Under the pieces are notes generated by a model. That model was given only the letters and a program-made list of their open reading frames with translations, was not told where the DNA came from and made no database searches. From NCBI GenBank assembly GCA_040357565.1, contig JBDODJ010000037.1: a DNA stretch of 64,000 nt; one strand, written 5' to 3'. This document shows positions 60,208 through 64,000 of the stretch, piece after piece (positions within the stretch are counted from its first letter, which is position 1; each line of letters begins with the position of its first letter). Position numbers and translations under genes: made by a program. Source of the stretch: Cercozoa sp. M6MM. Its lineage: Eukaryota; Endomyxa: Ascetosporea.

Positions 60208-62355
60208 TTGCCCTGTCGCCCACTGTATGTATCTTACGAGGGTGCACATAGGATTTTGATGGAGTTCTGTGACCGCTCGCTGCTGGATGTGGTGCAAGCC
60301 TCGCTGAAACGCGGCGTCGTTTGGAAGGAAGAGCGGGTGCTCCGCGTCTTCCGTTCCGTTGTCGCTGGTGCGCTACTTGTCCTTTTCCTCTGCCCCCTTA
60401 ACTCTGTACTCACTCTGTCACAGGCGTGGCAGCGTTGCACTCGCTTAAACCTCTGCCGCTCGTGCACCGCGACGTCAAAATTGTACCATGCAAACGTACT
60501 GTTAGACAGTACGTTTCTACCGCTGGCTATGTGGACAGGAGAACGTGCTGTTGGACGCTAAGGGAGCGCCGAAACTGTGTGATTTCGGCAGTTGCATGCG
60601 CACGACTCGAGAGGTGGATTTACCCCTCCCTCTTTCTTTTCTTTTTACATCGGGTGTCGGATTAACTGCAGGGTGTGGTGTTGCACACGAGGAAGGAGAT
60701 CAACGAGCAGGAGGACCAGGTCAACAAGTTTACGACGCCAATGTACCGCGCTCCGGAACTTGTAAACCTGTACTCCAAGAAGGTACCGCCTGCTTATGCC
60801 TTTTGTGTTCATATGTGTGTCCATATGTACGGGACAAATGGATACCTGTAAGCCCAGCCAATTGGAACGCCAGTGGACGTGTGGGCACTCGGCTGCGTTC
60901 TCTTTGTGCTGTGCTTCCATGTGCACCCGTTCGAAGGTGCTTTGTCCTTGCCTTGCCGTTGCCCCCTCTCTAGTTTATATATATATATATATATATATAT
61001 GGACAAACAGAAGGCGGCGCCGCTCAAATCATGGGTGCCAATGTGAGGTAGGCTTTCATGTGTGTATACGTGTGTATGTGCGCGTGTATGTGTGTGTGTG
61101 TGTTGTCTCAATGGTATGAGCTGCTGGTAGGTGGCCCACGGCACCAAAGTTCGGCAAGCATGTGATTCGCACGATTCGTCGGTGTGTGCCTTTTGTCCGG
61201 TCCTTCCCTTGTGGGAATTAACACACGCACACACACTTCACAGTTGTTTGTCGGTGGACCCGCGCAAGCGACCAACGGCAGCCGAGTTGCTGCAGCACCT
61301 GGACTCGGTATCTCTACTTGTCTGCATCTTATTGCCCCTGAACCATGAATTTCTATGGGGTGGGGGATAGTTGTTGAGTGGCGGTGGCGGTACCTTGCGA
61401 CGACGACGTCAGCATGCCGCTCACAATGCCAACAATGCCACAAGCAGCAGTGCTAACCGAAGCACCTCGTGTTTAAACGATCTGACTGCTCCGTCAGTGT
61501 CGCGATCAGTGTGCCTGTTCTCGTTGTTGGATCCACTTGGGTCTCTTCTTGCATGCATTCTCTTTTATACTACAGGTCGACAGGTGCGTCGGTGGACGGC
61601 GATGATTGGGCATCCTTCGATACATTAGCCGTGTCTGAGGTGTGTCGACCCCTTTTTGTGTCCATTAGGAGGTGTGCCTGTGGTTGCAGACAACGGCCCG
61701 ACCGCAGCAGCCTCTGAGTGCCTCGCCTGACCCCAGCAGTCAAAACGGCCACCTGCGTAGCCACAGTGCCAATGAGCTGCAGAAAAGTACGCCGCCGCCT
61801 CCAGAGATGCTCCGCAAGCTCGGTGTGTCTGCATGTGCTCTTTCTCCCCCTCTGTCCTATGTGTGTTTGTACTTAGACGAGATGAGTCTGTCACGGCCGA
61901 GCAGTACACGTCGTCGCCGTCGCTCTATTCAGGTACAACGCGTCTGTTGCGCCGTCTCTGCATCTTGGCTAACACTGCAAGTTTCTCGCAGGGCTCGGCA
62001 ACCCCGTCGAATAGGAGTGTTGCCACACCTGTAAGCTCACTCATTGTCTTTGTGTGCTGCCTGTGATTTCCTAGTATCTGATCTCAATCACAGACACCAG
62101 CACAGACACAGTCGGATGGTTGGGCTGACTTTGGCTTCGACACCGAGACCAGCGACCAGCACCTGCAACACCACGCGCGTGCACGGTCACAACCATCGAC
62201 ACCTGCCGCGCATGTACACTTCCTCGTTTGGATGGGACGCATCAGGCGTGTGTCCTGTACAGGCGGCGCATTTCTCTATCTTGTAGAGTCCGCTGCCGCT
62301 GCACGCGGCTACGGGGCCGCGTGTCAACGTTGATGACTGGGCTTCTTTCGATTGA
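59501..62355 (+). CDS. NAK-family (AAK1/GAK-like) clathrin-associated Ser/Thr kinase
   Basis: NAK kinases phosphorylate AP-2/AP-1 medium chains to raise cargo binding. Exon 1 is 59501-59668, exon 2 is 59725-59802 and exon 3 begins at 59855. Motifs: Gly loop 'IGEGGFSFVYEAR' and 'YALKK'; helix C 'EIDAMRAV'; hinge 'LMEFCDRSLLDVV' (about 60258-60296); 'LPLVHRDVK' (about 60450-60478); 'ENVLLDAKGAPKLCDFGSC' (about 60540-60595); 'EDQVNKFTTPMYRAPELVNL' (about 60712-60770); 'DVWALGCVLFVLCFHVHPFE' (about 60878-60935); and 'LSVDPRKRPTAAELLQHL' (about 61247-61300). The E-D...T-T-x-x-Y-R-A-P-E-x-V-N-L-Y activation segment is the NAK hallmark. The Ser/Pro/His-rich tail has three related motifs: 'DDWASFD' (about 61600), 'GWADFGFD' (about 62114) and 'DDWASFD' at the extreme C-terminus (stop 62353-62355). 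These look like W-x-x-F-[DE] appendage-binding motifs. TG introns at about 60030 and 60150. Confidence 0.85.
60138..60205. repeat. (GT)n microsatellite
   Basis: GT run in an intron of the NAK kinase gene. An (AT)n run of about 26 bp lies in a later intron at about 60975-61000. Confidence 0.85.
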
Positions 62356-62743
62356 ACAGCCCCGCCTTTGATTTGTGCTTTCACGCCGCTTTTTCTGTGC
62401 TAGTAATTGCAGTGACGGCGGTGCAGTTTATCAATGTAAAAAAACAATGCAGTGCGCCTCAAGCCCGACGCGAGACGCAAAATCCATTATACTATTTCAG
62501 TATTATCTCAGTTGTTCTATGTTTATGGCGATATTATCTCAGTTGTTCTATGACATCGCGCAAGGTAAATTTATGAATGATGATTTTTTAAAAAACCACA
62601 ACAATCGTAGCCAGCTGCCAAACAAGGCACGACAAGCCCTCTAGAACACGTCCACGTGTGTTGTAGTGTCATTTAGGCATTTTAAGTGCTGTAGAAGGTC
62701 GTGAAAAGACTTGTCTAGGGTCGACTGTTGGAGCACTTTTTGG
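62356..62743. other. Intergenic region with a 21-bp direct repeat
   Basis: It lies between the NAK kinase gene and the Prp18 gene, both plus strand. A 21-base block starting TATTATCTCAGTTGTTCTAT is present twice, at 62501-62521 and 62532-62552. No gene seen. Confidence 0.5.
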
Positions 62744-64000
62744 ATGGAAGATCTCAAGCGCTTGGTCGCGTCCAAGAAGAACGCGCAGAAGCGTACTTGG
62801 CGACAGGCGTCGGCAACCGATCGAGCTGAGCGCACCTCAACTGAGAGCGCGCCGTTCGATGTGCCAAGACCGAAGCGACGTGAGACGGGTGGTGCGTCGA
62901 GTCGCCGCGACCTCTCGAGTGCTTCGTCATCGCGTTCCGCGCAGAGCTCGCGCAGCGCACGCCGAGCCGCTGCGAGTGAAAGCGAAAGCGAGCAAAACAA
63001 GGAACATCAAGAGAACGAGACCACCTCTATGCAGGGCAGCGAAGACACTGCCGTTGGCATGACACCCGAAGAAGTGACGTCCAAGTTGCGCGAGGTAGAA
63101 AGTCGTTTGTTCCCTGTGATTATTGTTGTGTTCATTTGTTGTTGTGCTGCAAAGTTGAGTCAACCAGTGCGCTTGTTTGCCGAGACCGAGCGCGGGCGGT
63201 GGTACCGTCTGCACCGCGTGCTGCGCGGTGATTTCTCGGCGGCCGCTGCACAGCAGAGTGACGCCGAGTACTTGCGTGCCACGCGCGACTCTGCCGCCAA
63301 GAAGTGCGTTTCTCCTCTTTGTCACTCTTTGCCTCGCATCACCTTTTACCCCCTCCCCCTATCTATTAGGGAAGCAGCTGCGCGCGAGAAGAAGCGCCGT
63401 TCCGTCAAGCGCATGCGCAAGTACGTCGCCTGGAGGTCTCGTGACGCTGTTCGCACCACTGCTGATTACGTATGTTGCGATTTCACTCTCTCGTCGCTCT
63501 TTCCCTCTTGACTTCTCTTTATTTCAACGCAGGTGCACTTCTTTATCAAGCGCGTCTTGCTCTTCTGGCAACTCGAACTCGCGCACGAAGCGCAGAAGGT
63601 AGCTTTCCGAGACTTGTCATATATACCTTGCTTGCTGTGTACTTTGAACTGACCCTCTTTCTTCTTGTACGTTTTAATGAATTGTGTGTGATTTCACTGT
63701 AGCACGTCGTTGCCGCTGCTGGCGATATCGAGGTAGTTTCTTTTTGACTGCGACGTTTATCTCTGAGCTTTTAACAAGCAAAATGGTGTATGTGTATGCG
63801 CAGTCGGTTGTGCTGCCGGAGGAACTGCGTCAGTCGCATGCGATGTGGAGTGAGACTCGGCGTGACCTGAGACCCTTCGTTCGTGATCTGTACTGCTTGT
63901 TGCTTTCTGTCCTACTTCAAGAAGTAGCATTACGTTCACGTGCACTCTGTGAGACAGAATGGATCGAACAATGGACGACACGATTGTGAAGAAGGCGGCT
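62744..64000 (+). CDS. PRPF18: Pre-mRNA splicing factor Prp18, 3'-truncated by the window edge
   Basis: Exons 62744-63094, 63155-63303, 63370-63469, 63533-63598, 63703-63732, 63804-63889 and 63959 onward join in phase. The N-terminus is a Lys/Arg/Ser-rich region ('MEDLKRLVASKKNAQKRTW'). The SFM motif follows, 'EEVTSKLRELSQPVRLFAET', as in Prp18 and Prp4 (R-x-x-G-x-P-I-x-L-F-G-E). The helical Prp18 domain begins with 'VHFFIKRVLLFWQLELAHE' (family: I-x-K-F-L-K-F-L-L-x-x-W), continues 'LRQSHAMWSETRRDLRPFVR' (family: T-x-x-Y-L-R-P-L-F-x-x-L) and reaches 'DDTIVKKAA' at the edge. Prp18 acts at the second catalytic step with Slu7. The fifth exon is only 30 bp. Usual length is about 340 residues, so roughly 120-150 residues lie beyond the window. 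Confidence 0.82.

Overview
This is nuclear DNA of a unicellular, intron-rich eukaryote. Nearly every gene on both strands is cut by short GT...AG introns, mostly 40-130 bp, many of them filled with (TG)n/(CA)n. I found no bacterial operon structure, tRNA, rRNA or CRISPR. The gene content points to an aerobic flagellate protist. There is an axonemal EF-hand protein (DRC8/EFCAB2 type), a complex I assembly factor (NDUFAF3 type), a cobalamin adenosyltransferase (MMAB), clathrin endocytosis factors, a WAVE/Rac regulator (CYRI/FAM49), an APC/C subunit and splicing factors. I cannot name the lineage. All gene models come from hand splicing of the sequence. Where I say phases agree, I checked that exon ends join in frame.

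Layout. 1-5908 (-): the N-terminal and middle part of a very large ARM/ConA-lectin protein of the BEACH/neurobeachin kind, running off the left edge. 6498-21368 (+): a 31-exon gene for a cell-surface protein of about 4,320 residues (signal peptide, lectin domain, filamin-like repeats, about 28-30 Cys repeats, one membrane segment). 21555-25218: a ubiquitin-like membrane protein (-), the DRC8-like protein (+), and a truncated Merlin-type transposase (+) followed by a 56-bp tandem repeat. 25583-28648 (-): a membrane-anchored protein kinase. 29027-31088 (+): an ANTH-domain clathrin adaptor. 31417-32304 (+): a universal stress protein. 32631-32768: a small inverted-repeat element. 32999-35951 (-): two unrecognised genes. 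36316-40103 (-): a fibronectin-III receptor-like protein. 40542-43796 (-): an ABC half-transporter. 44252-47440 (+): a CDK8-like kinase. 48567-50051 (-): CYRI. 50233-50957 (+): NDUFAF3. 51359-54745 (-): an RBM5/10-like splicing regulator. 54823-55005 (+): a tiny membrane ORF. 55298-55887 (-): ANAPC10. 56212-57636 (+): an unrecognised membrane protein. 57920-59208 (-): MMAB. 59501-62355 (+): a NAK-family kinase. 62744-64000 (+): Prp18, running off the right edge.

Shared themes. Three large surface or membrane signalling genes (giant receptor, FN3 protein, membrane kinase) lie within 40 kb. Two parts of the clathrin/AP-2 machinery occur (ANTH adaptor and NAK kinase), both with candidate appendage-binding motifs in their tails. 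Most neighbours are divergent or convergent, with 80-600 bp between them, so promoters are compact and often bidirectional. Six N gaps occur (four of 10 N, two of 100 N); five lie inside or next to TG/CA-type repeats, and the 100-N gap at 35134 is flanked by TG repeats on its right.
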